Assembly (NCBI GenBank): GCA_947630085.1 | Contig: CANRGP010000005.1 | Coordinates: forward strand, 1-47,002 | Length of the DNA stretch: 47,002 nucleotides | From: an uncultured Lachnospiraceae bacterium | GTDB taxonomy: Bacteria > Bacillota > Clostridia > Lachnospirales > Lachnospiraceae | Direction: 5' to 3' | Shown: positions 1-8,710 of the stretch, one piece after another | Numbering within the stretch: the first letter of the stretch is position 1 | Layout of the letters: each line of letters begins with the position of its first letter | Program-made: the position numbers and the translations under genes | The notes under the pieces: generated by a model | Seen by the model: only the letters and a program-made list of their open reading frames with translations | Database searches by the model: none | What the model was told of the DNA's origin: nothing

Positions 1-1686
1 TACTGCTACCGCCCCGACGGCGCGATGCTTTTCAGTATGGCGCGTTTCCCGGCCGTCTCGGATTCCAGCGTCGGTTACATAGACGGCAATGAATTCCTGA
101 CCGTCACGGAAGACGGAGTCACCCGCTACGACTTAAGCGACGGCAGGAAGATCGAGGACATTCCCTTCGACGACAGCATCGGGATCACCCAGTACGGCGA
201 GGGCAATTATCTGTTCGGAGACGGCGAGGGCGGCGTCTATCTGGCAAGCGGGAAGGGGCTGTTCCATGTCAATAAGGGCGGAACCCTGTGGGAGCAGGTG
301 ATGGATGGAAGACTAAACTCCCTGGGCCGTCAGAGCCGGTACTTAAGCGCCTTCTGCGCCGGAGACGATAATGATTTCTACGGCTGCTACACGAACGGGG
401 GACTTGCCGGATTCGTGGTCTGCCATTATACCTACGACCCGGAGATGCCAAGCGTCCCACGCTACACGCTTACAGTCTACAGCTTAACCGATAACGCCAC
501 GGTCCGCCAGGCCGCTTCCGTCTTCCAGGAGGAGAACCCGGACGTGTTCGTGGACGTGCGCTGCGCGACGGAGACGGACACCAATGTTTCCACGATCTCG
601 GACGACACGATCCGCGCGCTGAACACGGAGATCTTAAACGGCAAAGGCGCCGACGTATTCGTTCTGGACGGCCTGCCCGCCGATTCCTATAAGGCGAAGG
701 GCGTGCTGATGGATATGCGGGAGCTGTTCGATCAGATCCAACAGGAGACGCCGCTTCTCGCGCAGGTGACGGAAGGCTATACCGAGGCGGACGGAGGCAT
801 TTACCAGATGCCGGCCCGGATCCAGGTACCCTTTGCCCTGGGAAATGCGGACGCGGTGGAGGCGTGGAAGACCCTGGAGGGCATCCGCGATTATCGGGGA
901 GACAAACCGCTCCAGTGGGCGGATACCTATGAGTCGATCCTGCGGGAGCTGGCGGTGCTGCACTATTCAGAGATCTTCGGCGCGGACGGCTTAAGTCTCG
1001 ACCACGGGACACTCGTCACGTATCTGGAGGCGGCGAAGGCCCTGGCGGAAGCCAGCGGGGCCAAGGAGACCTTTACCGAGCAGGAGCAGGAAGACGTCCA
1101 TGTGAGCAACCGCGTGGCGCCTCTGGGTATCAAGGGCAACGCTATCTTCTTCGACGCGGGGCTGGCGGCCAGCGGCATTGAGAAGATGGAAAATATTTCC
1201 GACTTCGGCTATCCGGTGACATTTCTGACGAACCATCCCGATGCCGTCGCGGATCTGGTGAACGGGATCTATTTCCCGAGCGGACTCATCGGCATCAACC
1301 GGGCGACGGCCAATCCGGATCTGGCGAAGGAATTTGTGAAATGCATCTTCTCCGCGGATGTGCAGAAGGAGAACCTCTACGACGGTTTCCCGGTGAGCGT
1401 CGCGGGACTGGACGCCATGTTTGCGATGGAAGGAAATGGGATCTCCTTCGGTATGGGTTTTAATAATTGGGACTACACCGCCGACGCCGTGTATCCGAAT
1501 GCGGAGATGCGGGCGAAGCTGCGGGGGCTGATCGAGAGCGTCCGCCAGCCGGTGAACGTGAACCAGACGCTTCTGGGAATGGTCGTGAGCGGTTCCATGG
1601 ACTGCCTTGACGGAAAGATCTCCGTCGAGCAGGCGGCGTCCGCCGTCGAGCAGCAGGTGATGCTGTACCAGGCGGAGAGAGAATGA
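1..1686 (+). CDS. Extracellular solute-binding protein with extra N-terminal region (5' partial)
   Basis: The frame is open from base 1 with no stop, so the true start lies upstream and 561 codons plus the stop are visible. From about visible residue 153 (PRYTLTVYSL) the protein looks like a family 1 ABC solute-binding protein: a first beta-strand, then QAASVFQEENPDV, GKGADVFVLDGLP and a C-terminal NPDLAKEFVKCIFS helix region, all typical of sugar-type binding proteins. The roughly 150 residues before it are rich in short strands and Gly/Asp turns (YIDGNEFLTV, YLFGDGEGGVYL) and resemble beta-propeller blades. This part is not found in ordinary binding proteins. Two permease genes follow, so it probably delivers a ligand to them from outside the membrane. 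Substrate unknown. No signal peptide is visible because the start is missing. Confidence 0.8.
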   Translation, partial: YCYRPDGAMLFSMARFPAVSDSSVGYIDGNEFLTVTEDGVTRYDLSDGRKIEDIPFDDSIGITQYGEGNYLFGDGEGGVYLASGKGLFHVNKGGTLWEQVMDGRLNSLGRQSRYLSAFCAGDDNDFYGCYTNGGLAGFVVCHYTYDPEMPSVPRYTLTVYSLTDNATVRQAASVFQEENPDVFVDVRCATETDTNVSTISDDTIRALNTEILNGKGADVFVLDGLPADSYKAKGVLMDMRELFDQIQQETPLLAQVTEGYTEADGGIYQMPARIQVPFALGNADAVEAWKTLEGIRDYRGDKPLQWADTYESILRELAVLHYSEIFGADGLSLDHGTLVTYLEAAKALAEASGAKETFTEQEQEDVHVSNRVAPLGIKGNAIFFDAGLAASGIEKMENISDFGYPVTFLTNHPDAVADLVNGIYFPSGLIGINRATANPDLAKEFVKCIFSADVQKENLYDGFPVSVAGLDAMFAMEGNGISFGMGFNNWDYTADAVYPNAEMRAKLRGLIESVRQPVNVNQTLLGMVVSGSMDCLDGKISVEQAASAVEQQVMLYQAERE

Positions 1687-1780
1687 AAAATGCCGATGGA
1701 AGTGGTAACTTGTTGGATGAACGGTATGTAGGATATGTGGTTTAGTGGACATGGAAATATAGAAGAAAGGGGCAGTTCCG

Positions 1781-2773
1781 ATGAACAAACTTGACAATAT
1801 GAAACAGAAGAAATCGGAACTGCTTCGAAACGGAAGCTGGCGGCAGAAGCGCGGCATCCGCCGCCGTCAGGCGCGGGCAGCCTGGTTTTTCCTGGCGCCC
1901 AGCCTGGCGGGCGTGACGGTGTTTACCGCGGTCCCGTTCGTCGATGTGGTCCGCCGCTCCTTCCTGGATTCCATGGGACGGGCGAATGTGGGGCTGGCAA
2001 ATTACGCTTCGGTCTGCGCGAATGCCGCGTTCCGGCTGGCTGCCGCCAACACGGTCCGATTTCTGGCGGTCTGCCTGCCGCTTCTGATGCTGATCTCTTT
2101 TATGCTTGCGCTGCTGATCTTCAGAAGAGACGGAAAAGGGAATCTATACAAGACCACGCTTGTGCTCCCGATGGTGATCCCGGTGGCGGCCATGGTGCTG
2201 GTCTGGAAGATCGTTTTCTGCCAGGACGGGCTGTTAAATGAGCTGCTGAACCGGCTTGCGGGGGCAGCCGGAGGATCGGGAGCGGCCGGAGCAGGGGCAG
2301 CCGCGGCCGGGACCGCACAGGTTACGGGGGCCTGGGAGATAGACTGGGTAAACAGTGATTTTGCGTTCCCGGTGCTTGTTGTAACCTATATATGGAAGAA
2401 CGCAGGTTACGACCTGCTGCTGTGGCTTGCGGGTCTGGCGGCCATTCCGGAGAGCCTCTATGACGCGGCCAGAGTGGACGGCGCGGGACTTTGGGGACGG
2501 CTTCGCTATATCACGCTTCCGGGGCTGACGGGAACCTTCGGGCTGGTGCTGATCCTTTCCGTGGTCAATGCCTTCCGGGTTTACCGGGAAGCATATCTGC
2601 TTGCCGGATCCTATCCGAATATGAGCATTTATATGATCCCGCATCTGTTCAGCCACTGGTTTCTGACGCTGGACATTCAGAATATGTGTACCGGCTCCAT
2701 GCTTCTGGTAGCGGCGGCGCTGGCGATTGCCGCGGCAGCCGGAACGGTCGGAAGGATCCGGAAGAGAGTCTGA
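1781..2773 (+). CDS. ABC transporter permease, MalF/UgpA type
   Basis: Inner-membrane subunit of a sugar-type ABC importer. The ATG at 1781 is preceded by AAAGGGG. The basic N-terminus (about residues 8-31) leads into TM1 (about 33-55), and further TM segments follow at about 90-113 and 125-145. The cytoplasmic EAA loop that docks the ATPase is at about 225-247 (YDAARVDGAG through ITLPG). An Ala/Gly-rich stretch at about 160-180 lies in the loop after the third TM segment and is unusual for the family. It is followed directly by the MalG-type partner. No ATP-binding subunit is encoded near it in this window. It may lie upstream or be a shared MsmK-like ATPase. Confidence 0.9.
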   Translation: MNKLDNMKQKKSELLRNGSWRQKRGIRRRQARAAWFFLAPSLAGVTVFTAVPFVDVVRRSFLDSMGRANVGLANYASVCANAAFRLAAANTVRFLAVCLPLLMLISFMLALLIFRRDGKGNLYKTTLVLPMVIPVAAMVLVWKIVFCQDGLLNELLNRLAGAAGGSGAAGAGAAAAGTAQVTGAWEIDWVNSDFAFPVLVVTYIWKNAGYDLLLWLAGLAAIPESLYDAARVDGAGLWGRLRYITLPGLTGTFGLVLILSVVNAFRVYREAYLLAGSYPNMSIYMIPHLFSHWFLTLDIQNMCTGSMLLVAAALAIAAAAGTVGRIRKRV

Positions 2774-2843
2774 CGCGGCAATGAAAGGGCAGCCGCGCGG
2801 CGCGGGACAAAATACATCCGAGCGGCGGGGAGAGGATTCATTC

Positions 2844-3737
2844 ATGAGGAGAGTGCGAAAAGAAAAATCGGCTTCTGCTTTTGCGGGCGGGCGAAGAGGA
2901 AAACTCTGCCTGCGGAACATACTCTGTGTTTTGGTCTGTCTTCTGGTATGGCTTCCCATTCTCCTGATGGCCGCGGCGTCGTTTATGCCGGAGGATGAGC
3001 TCATCTATAGATATGCGGAGCCGCTCGGGACAGGAAGAGAAGCGGTGCGCGCCGCGCTCCTGCCGTCCTATCCGTCCGCCGCTCCCTTTGCGGAGCTCCT
3101 GTTCCGCTCCCCGGGGTTCTTTGTCATGTTCTGGAATTCCTGCATCCAGGTGATTCCCGCCCTGGCGGGACAGCTTCTGGTCGGAGCGCCTGCGGCCTGG
3201 GCCTTTGCCCGGTTTTCCTTCCCGGGGAAAAAGCCGATATTTTTCCTGTATGTTCTGCTTATGGTGCTTCCTTTTCAGGTCACCCAGGTTTCCAATTACC
3301 TGGTGCTTGACAGGCTGGGGCTGCTGAATACCCATCTGGCTCTGATCCTTCCCGGGATATTCGCTGCTTTTCCGGTATTTATCATGACAAAGTCATTTGA
3401 AACGATACCGGACGCGCTTTTGGAGGCGGCCTATCTGGACGGAGCCGGAGAAATAAGGGCGTTTTTCTATGTGGGGCTTCCGTCCGGATATCCCGGGATC
3501 GTGACGGCGCTGCTTCTGGGCTTTATTGACAACTGGAACGCTTTGGAGCAGCCGGTAGCTTTCCTCAGGGAGATGGCCCTCTGGCCGCTTTCTCTCTATC
3601 TCCCGAATATCGCACAGGAAAAGGCGGCGGTGGCGTTCGCCGCGGGCATTGTGATGATGATGCCCCCGGTCCTCCTGTATCTGAACGGGCAGAGCGAGCT
3701 GGAGCAGGGGATCGCCGCGTCGGGAGTAAAGGAATGA
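2844..3737 (+). CDS. ABC transporter permease, MalG type
   Basis: Second permease subunit, about 297 residues. The frame is open from 2727, inside the previous gene, but the ATG at 2844 has GGGGAGAGG just upstream and is the better start. An alternative is the ATG at 2781. TM1 is at about 24-45, followed by an extracytoplasmic loop, and the EAA motif is at about 193-212 (LEAAYLDGAG). LPFQVTQVSNYLVLD and the FIDNWNALEQP region match the MalG family. The end overlaps the start of a 21-codon ORF as ATGA, suggesting translational coupling to the downstream adaptor gene. Confidence 0.88.
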   Translation: MRRVRKEKSASAFAGGRRGKLCLRNILCVLVCLLVWLPILLMAAASFMPEDELIYRYAEPLGTGREAVRAALLPSYPSAAPFAELLFRSPGFFVMFWNSCIQVIPALAGQLLVGAPAAWAFARFSFPGKKPIFFLYVLLMVLPFQVTQVSNYLVLDRLGLLNTHLALILPGIFAAFPVFIMTKSFETIPDALLEAAYLDGAGEIRAFFYVGLPSGYPGIVTALLLGFIDNWNALEQPVAFLREMALWPLSLYLPNIAQEKAAVAFAAGIVMMMPPVLLYLNGQSELEQGIAASGVKE

Positions 3738-3799
3738 CGAAAAAGAAAAACAAACTGCAGAATAATAATCATAAAACGAAGGGGCGGAAAAAATCGTGA
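3734..3799 (+). CDS. 21-codon lysine-rich ORF bridging permease and HlyD genes
   Basis: The ATG at 3734 overlaps the permease stop (ATGA), and its TGA at 3797-3799 overlaps the GTG start of the HlyD gene (GTGA). The peptide is short, very basic and Asn/Lys-rich (begins MTKKKNKLQNNN). Overlap at both ends suggests it is translated to couple ribosomes from one gene to the next. The SD-like AGGGGCGG for the adaptor also lies inside it. Whether the peptide itself has a function is unknown. It could be incidental. Confidence 0.35.
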   Translation: MTKKKNKLQNNNHKTKGRKKS

Positions 3800-5547
3800 A
3801 CGGGAGATCGGGACTGTACCGAAAAATACTGATCGGATTCTTTTTGTTCATGCTGCTGTGCACAGTGATTTCCAGGATATATGACAGCTTCACCGTACCG
3901 AAGGTGCAGACCGCGTACGCTAAGCAGAAATCCGTGGAGACCGTGGTCACGGGAAGCGGGACCGTAAAGGAAAAGGAGACAGCCGTTATCTGCACTTACC
4001 CGGGACTCAGGGTGGAGTCGGTGGCCGTTTCGGACGGAAGCGTGGTCAGCCAGGGGGATGAATTGTTCCGCTATCAGATGGATTCGCTTTTGGAAAAGCA
4101 GAAGGAGCTGGAGCAGGAGGAGACAAGACTTCTGCTCAGCCTGGAGAAAAACGAGATCTCTTCGGAGCAGTATGCCCAGACTACGCAGGAGGAGCTGGCC
4201 GCCAGAGAATTGATCCTGGCCCAGGAGGAGCTGTCCCGCGGTCAGAAGGAGTACGACGAGGCGCTGGAGCGCCATAACGCGAACCTTAAAAAGATCGACG
4301 GAACCTATAAAGACAGTCTGGATATGACCGAGGACGAGCTGCTGCAGGATCAGGACAGGCAGAGGCAGTCGGTTTCCACCGAGCTGAAAACCGCTCAGCT
4401 CTCGCGCGACTCCGAGGTCCGGGAGGCAGAAAGGGTGATCGCGGACCTGGAGGAGAAGCTCGCTGCCCTCGGAGGCGGGCCCGGACCGGGAAATACGGGA
4501 GATTCCCCGGGAAACGCGGGCATCGCCACACCGGGGAACGCATCGGGAGGAGAGAGGGAAGCGCTGGAAAAGGAGCTTGCGGAAAAGAAGGAGGATCTGG
4601 AATCACTGAAGCGCAGCTGGCAGCTTAAAATCAGCGAGATCAAATACCGCTCCGATCTTCTGAACGATCAGTATGACAGGATCCGGAGAGGACTGACGAG
4701 CGCGCAGGATTCCGTGAAGGAATCCTATGAGTCGGAGCTGAAACAGGAAGAAGATTTGTGGAAGGTGCAGGAGGAAAAGGAGGACGCCCTGGAACGGGCG
4801 GTGGAGCAGGCTCAGTGGGAGCTGGAACAGGCAAAAAAGGGCGATGAGTACGCCCGCCTGACAAAGCAGCAGCAGGAAAGGATGGCCGGCATCGACCACA
4901 GGCTTCTGGAGCTGGATATCGAAAGCATCCGGGATGAGTCCGCGCGGATCGAAGAGCTGATCGCTTCCGGCGGGAAGGTCTTTGCGGACAGGGACGGAAC
5001 GGTGGTCATGCAGGAAATCGTGAAGGGGCGCACCGGAAGCGGAGAGGAGCGTGTCGCCATAGCATACGGGAGCCTGATATTCGAGGCGGAATTTGACAAA
5101 AAGGGCCAGAGCCTCATGGTCGGGGATCTGATTTCCGTTTCGATCCCCGGAAGCAGCAGGAGCGTGGAGGCGCGCATTGAAAGCATGAACCTGATGGGGG
5201 AGGATACGGGGACATTCCGGGCGGAGCTCGCGGAGCTGAACCTGCCTATTGGGACGGTAACCTCCTATTCCTGCAGGAAACAGTCCGATTCGTATCCGAA
5301 AGTGATCCCTGCCGCGGCCCTGAGAAAAGATTCAGGCGGATATTACTGCCTGGCGGTGCGGGGCAGAAACGCGATCCTCGGCGAGGAATTTGTCGCGGAG
5401 CGGGTCGAAGTGCGCGTGGAATATCAGGGAGAATCGGAGGCGGCCGTGGACGGAGCGTTTAATACTTCGGACAGACTGATCGTTGCCGGCGATCAGGCGG
5501 TATTCGGGGGAGAGCGGGTAAGACCGGTGGAGGAGCTTTCCCGGTGA
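3796..5547 (+). CDS. HlyD/MFP-type periplasmic adaptor-like protein
   Basis: Membrane-anchored adaptor of 583 residues. It starts at GTG 3796, with AGGGGCGG about 8 nt upstream. One N-terminal TM (about 11-28) is followed by a short lipoyl-like beta segment (about 45-92, ending GSVVSQGDELF), then a very long Glu/Lys/Gln-rich coiled coil (about 95-390). The coiled coil is broken near residues 226-252 by a Gly/Pro/Asn linker. The second lipoyl half and beta-barrel domain follow (SGGKVFADRDGTVV onward). Family members connect ABC or RND exporters to the outside. In a monoderm cell the adaptor would span the wall. It sits between importer-type permeases and a MacB-core-like protein, so its transporter partner is uncertain. 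Confidence 0.8.
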   Translation: MNGRSGLYRKILIGFFLFMLLCTVISRIYDSFTVPKVQTAYAKQKSVETVVTGSGTVKEKETAVICTYPGLRVESVAVSDGSVVSQGDELFRYQMDSLLEKQKELEQEETRLLLSLEKNEISSEQYAQTTQEELAARELILAQEELSRGQKEYDEALERHNANLKKIDGTYKDSLDMTEDELLQDQDRQRQSVSTELKTAQLSRDSEVREAERVIADLEEKLAALGGGPGPGNTGDSPGNAGIATPGNASGGEREALEKELAEKKEDLESLKRSWQLKISEIKYRSDLLNDQYDRIRRGLTSAQDSVKESYESELKQEEDLWKVQEEKEDALERAVEQAQWELEQAKKGDEYARLTKQQQERMAGIDHRLLELDIESIRDESARIEELIASGGKVFADRDGTVVMQEIVKGRTGSGEERVAIAYGSLIFEAEFDKKGQSLMVGDLISVSIPGSSRSVEARIESMNLMGEDTGTFRAELAELNLPIGTVTSYSCRKQSDSYPKVIPAAALRKDSGGYYCLAVRGRNAILGEEFVAERVEVRVEYQGESEAAVDGAFNTSDRLIVAGDQAVFGGERVRPVEELSR

Positions 5548-5584
5548 CCGGCACGGATCAGAAGCGCGGGAGGCGGTATGGAAG

Positions 5585-6241
5585 ATGGAGAATGAAAATA
5601 CGGGACGGATCATAAGGAGAAAAAAGGAAAGAACGGAAGCCGCGCCGCAAATGACCGTGCGGCGGCTGCTGGGGCGCGCGGCGGATATATTCCTGGCCGC
5701 GGGGATCCTCGTGATGAGCCTGGCCGCGCTCTGGGGCTATTATTTTGCCGTCCCGTGCCGGGTGGAGGAGGATCTGAGGGGGCTGGGGATCGATGTGGCC
5801 CGGATGATGCAATGGGAGAAGGAGGAAAAAGACAGAGAGAGCGGGATCCTGGATATGGCGGGGTGGAGGATCGAGCGGACGGCGCAGATCGTCTCCGTAA
5901 GCACGGGAAGGAAAACGACCGCGGGGGTCATCGCCGTGTACGGAAATGCGGCGCTGGTGAGTCCGGCGGGGATCCTGTCCGGGGACTATGCCCTTCCTGC
6001 CGGGACGGAGGCCGGAGCCTGCATCCTGACGAAGGACCTCTCCGACGCGCTGTTCGGCAGCACGGATACGGCGGGAGAGCTGATCCGGATAGGAGACGAG
6101 CTTCTGGCCGTATCCGGCGTGATCGACAAGGAGGGTCCAACCCTTTTGCGGGCATCCTCCGAAGGGCCGCTCGAATATGCGGCGTTCCGGATCTCCCGGC
6201 GCTTCCGGGCGCGGCAGAAAGCAATCATGAGAATCGAGTAA
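5585..6241 (+). CDS. Single-TM protein resembling the MacB periplasmic core domain
   Basis: 218 residues. The ATG at 5585 has GGGAGG about 11 nt upstream; the ATG at 5578 opens only a five-codon frame. A basic N-terminus leads to one TM (about 33-54). The rest is predicted extracytoplasmic. Residues about 85-190 (TGRKTTAGVIAVYG, GILSGDYALPAGTEAG, ALFGSTDTAGELIRIGD) read like the MacB_PCD core of FtsX/MacB permeases, which normally continues into three more TM segments. Those are absent here and the frame ends cleanly at TAA. It may be a partner of the upstream HlyD-like adaptor. The MacB assignment is by pattern recognition only. Confidence 0.55.
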   Translation: MENENTGRIIRRKKERTEAAPQMTVRRLLGRAADIFLAAGILVMSLAALWGYYFAVPCRVEEDLRGLGIDVARMMQWEKEEKDRESGILDMAGWRIERTAQIVSVSTGRKTTAGVIAVYGNAALVSPAGILSGDYALPAGTEAGACILTKDLSDALFGSTDTAGELIRIGDELLAVSGVIDKEGPTLLRASSEGPLEYAAFRISRRFRARQKAIMRIE

Positions 6242-6249
6242 AATTCTGC

Positions 6250-6278
6250 TTGTATATTTCCTGAAAAAGCATTAAGAT
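6250..6278 (+). promoter_or_regulatory. Candidate sigma-A promoter for the MATE gene
   Basis: TTGTAT at 6250-6255 and TAAGAT at 6273-6278 are separated by 17 bp in the gap before the MATE exporter. Two mismatches in the -35 box and one in the -10 box. Confidence 0.45.
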
Positions 6279-6334
6279 AGGAGATACGGCCCATATGGAG
6301 TGCCGGTGACTACAATCAGGAAAAGGTGAGATTC

Positions 6335-7714
6335 ATGCTCGAGAAAATAGAACGTCTTTTCGGACAGGTGGATATGACAAAGGGGCGTCCGTGGGAAAGG
6401 ATCGTCCTGTTTACGGTTCCCATGCTGATCGGCAATATTGCCCAGCAGCTTTACAACACGGTGGACAGCATCGTGGTCGGGCGCTATGTGGGCGACAACG
6501 CCCTGGCGGCCGTGGGAAGCGCAAGCCCCATATTCAACCTCCTTCTGGTCCTGTTCGTGGGGATCTCCATGGGGGCCAGCATCATGGTGTCCCAGTATTA
6601 CGGGTCGAGGGACCGGGAAAACCTGTCCCGGACCATCGGAAGCTCCATTACGCTGACGTTTCTTTCGGTTATCCTGCTGATCGCCGCGGGAACCTTTGCC
6701 ATTCGTCCCGTGCTGGAACTCCTGGACACTCCGGCGAGCATCATCGACTGGTGCTCCGATTATCTGATGATCCTTTTGTGGGGCAATGCGGGACTGGCGT
6801 ATTACAATATCCTGTGCGGGATTTTGAGGGGGCTCGGGGATTCCGTGTCCGCTCTGGTCTATCTTCTGATCGCCACAGTGATCAATATCGCCCTCGACCT
6901 GTGGTTCGTTGCGGGCCTGAATATGGGTGTTGCCGGCGTGGCGCTGGCAACGGTCATCGCCCAGATGATCTCCGCGATCCTCTGCGTATTCAAGCTTCGG
7001 AAAATGACGGATCTGTTTGATCTGAAACTCCGGTATTTAAAGCCGGACGGGACCATGAGCACGGTCCTGCGCCTGGGCCTGCCCTCCGGGGTCACGCAGG
7101 CGATCTTTTCCCTGGCTATGGTAGTGGTACAGTCTCTGACCAACAGCTTCGGAGAGATGGTGATCGCCGCCAACGTGATCATCATGAGAGTGGACGGATT
7201 TGCGATGATGCCCAACTTTTCATTTGGCACGGCGATGACCACGTTTGCCGGGCAGAATGTGGGAGCGGGAGATTTTGACCGGGTCAGGAAGGGAGCGCTC
7301 CAGGGCACTCTGATCGCGGTCGCGACCTCCGCTCTGGTCACAGGAGCGATCCTTCTGTTTGGCCGTTACCTGATGGCCATTTTTACCCAGACCGAGGAAC
7401 TTGTTATCCTCAGCGCCAATATGATGAAGATTCTGGCGGTCGGATATATCGCTATGGCCGTGACGCAGAGCCTTTCCGGAGTCATGAGGGGAGCGGGAGA
7501 TACCATGACTCCCATGTGGATCTCCCTTCTGACGACGGTTGTGATCCGTGTCCCGCTGGCATACGGGATCGCCTGGATGACCAGAACGCCGCAGCTTCCC
7601 CAGGGCCGCTATGAATGTCTCTGGATCTCTCTTCTGAGCTCCTGGGTGCTGGGAGCGGTGATCACCGCGTTTTTCTACAAGCTGGGCGGATGGAAAAAGA
7701 AAGCCCTGAGATAG
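6335..7714 (+). CDS. MATE family efflux transporter
   Basis: Twelve-TM multidrug/toxin antiporter of about 459 residues, full length for the family. The frame allows GTG 6326, but ATG 6335 is preferred because AGGTG (6324-6328) sits 6 nt upstream. The N-terminal motif PMLIGNIAQQLYNTVDSIVVG and the GAGDTMTPMW repeat in the second half are typical of the DinF/NorM-like branch. A candidate promoter lies directly upstream, so it is probably a separate unit from the ABC/HlyD operon. Substrate cannot be told from sequence. Confidence 0.92.
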   Translation: MLEKIERLFGQVDMTKGRPWERIVLFTVPMLIGNIAQQLYNTVDSIVVGRYVGDNALAAVGSASPIFNLLLVLFVGISMGASIMVSQYYGSRDRENLSRTIGSSITLTFLSVILLIAAGTFAIRPVLELLDTPASIIDWCSDYLMILLWGNAGLAYYNILCGILRGLGDSVSALVYLLIATVINIALDLWFVAGLNMGVAGVALATVIAQMISAILCVFKLRKMTDLFDLKLRYLKPDGTMSTVLRLGLPSGVTQAIFSLAMVVVQSLTNSFGEMVIAANVIIMRVDGFAMMPNFSFGTAMTTFAGQNVGAGDFDRVRKGALQGTLIAVATSALVTGAILLFGRYLMAIFTQTEELVILSANMMKILAVGYIAMAVTQSLSGVMRGAGDTMTPMWISLLTTVVIRVPLAYGIAWMTRTPQLPQGRYECLWISLLSSWVLGAVITAFFYKLGGWKKKALR

Positions 7715-7727
7715 CGTATTTCGGAGG

Positions 7728-7752
7728 GACGCGGCTTTCCGCCGCTCCCCTG
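7728..7752. terminator. Weak hairpin between convergent MATE and map genes
   Basis: GCGGC and GCCGC arms with flanking GGG/CCC form an imperfect hairpin between the two convergent stops. It could serve both directions, but neither side has a good T-tract. Confidence 0.35.
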
Positions 7753-7772
7753 TAAAACGGAAAAGTGACCGC

Positions 7773-8645
7773 TCAGTAAGCGATCACTTCATGTCCGTCT
7801 TCTGTTACAAGCACCTGGATCTCCCACTGGGCGGACGGTTTCCCGTCCGCCGTGCGGACCGTCCAGCCGTCGCCTTCGTCGATGGTCACTTCCCACGTTC
7901 CCAGATTGATCATGGGCTCTATGGTAAACATCATCCCCGGAACCATCAGCATATCGGTTCCCCTGGAGGATACATAGCTGACCCACGGCTCCTCGTGGAA
8001 GCTGAGCCCTACTCCGTGGCCGCCGATATCGCGGACAACGCTGAAACCGTTGGCCGAAGCATAGTCGTTAACGGCCTGTCCCATATCTCCCAAAAATCCC
8101 CAGGGCTTCACCTGCTCGAGCCCCAGCTCCATCGCCTTTTTCGTGACCTCCACCAGCCTGCGCTTTTCTTCGGATACGTCCCCGATCAGGAACATCCGGG
8201 AGGAATCGGAATAGTAACCGTTTCGTATGGTGGAGCAGTCCACATTGATGATGTCGCCGTCTTTAAGGACCTCTTCGGAAGACGGGATCCCGTGGCAGAC
8301 CACCTCGTTGATGGAGGTACAGACGCTCTTGGGAAATCCCTCATAATTCAAAGGAGCGGGGACGGCGCCGTATCTTGCGGTCTGTTCAAAGACCCACCGG
8401 TCGATCTCCTCCGTGGTAATGCCGGCTCGGATGTGCTCCGCCACATAATCCAGCACCGCGATATTGACCTTGGCGCTCTCCCGGATGCCCTCGATCTGGC
8501 GGGGGGTTTTGATGATGTCGTGATCCGGAACGATATGGCCCTGGCTGCGGATAACATTCAGCTTCTGATCGAAATCATAATGACATTTTTTATACTTGAG
8601 CCCGCTGCCGCACCAGCAGGGGCTGTTTCGGTTTATTGTGTGCAT
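7773..8645 (-). CDS. map: Type I methionine aminopeptidase with N-terminal SEC-C motif
   Basis: Removes the initiator methionine from nascent proteins. 290 residues. An N-terminal SEC-C zinc motif (Cys10, Cys12, Cys21, His22; PCWCGSG then KKCH) precedes the M24 pita-bread domain and probably binds the ribosome or zinc, as in clostridial long-form MAPs. Metal ligands are visible as the Asp pair in INVDCSTIRNGYYSDSSRM, His in GGHGVGLSFHE, Glu in MMFTIEPM and Glu in AQWEIQVLVTEDG. The start at 8645 has AGGAG about 9 nt upstream. A TATAAT -10 element is present upstream on this strand (plus coordinates 8676-8681). Confidence 0.95.
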   Translation of the reverse strand: MHTINRNSPCWCGSGLKYKKCHYDFDQKLNVIRSQGHIVPDHDIIKTPRQIEGIRESAKVNIAVLDYVAEHIRAGITTEEIDRWVFEQTARYGAVPAPLNYEGFPKSVCTSINEVVCHGIPSSEEVLKDGDIINVDCSTIRNGYYSDSSRMFLIGDVSEEKRRLVEVTKKAMELGLEQVKPWGFLGDMGQAVNDYASANGFSVVRDIGGHGVGLSFHEEPWVSYVSSRGTDMLMVPGMMFTIEPMINLGTWEVTIDEGDGWTVRTADGKPSAQWEIQVLVTEDGHEVIAY

Positions 8646-8710
8646 AGGCTGCGCTCCTTTATGAAATTCATGCTCATTATAGCACAGAATACCGGAAATG
8701 TGTATGGTTT

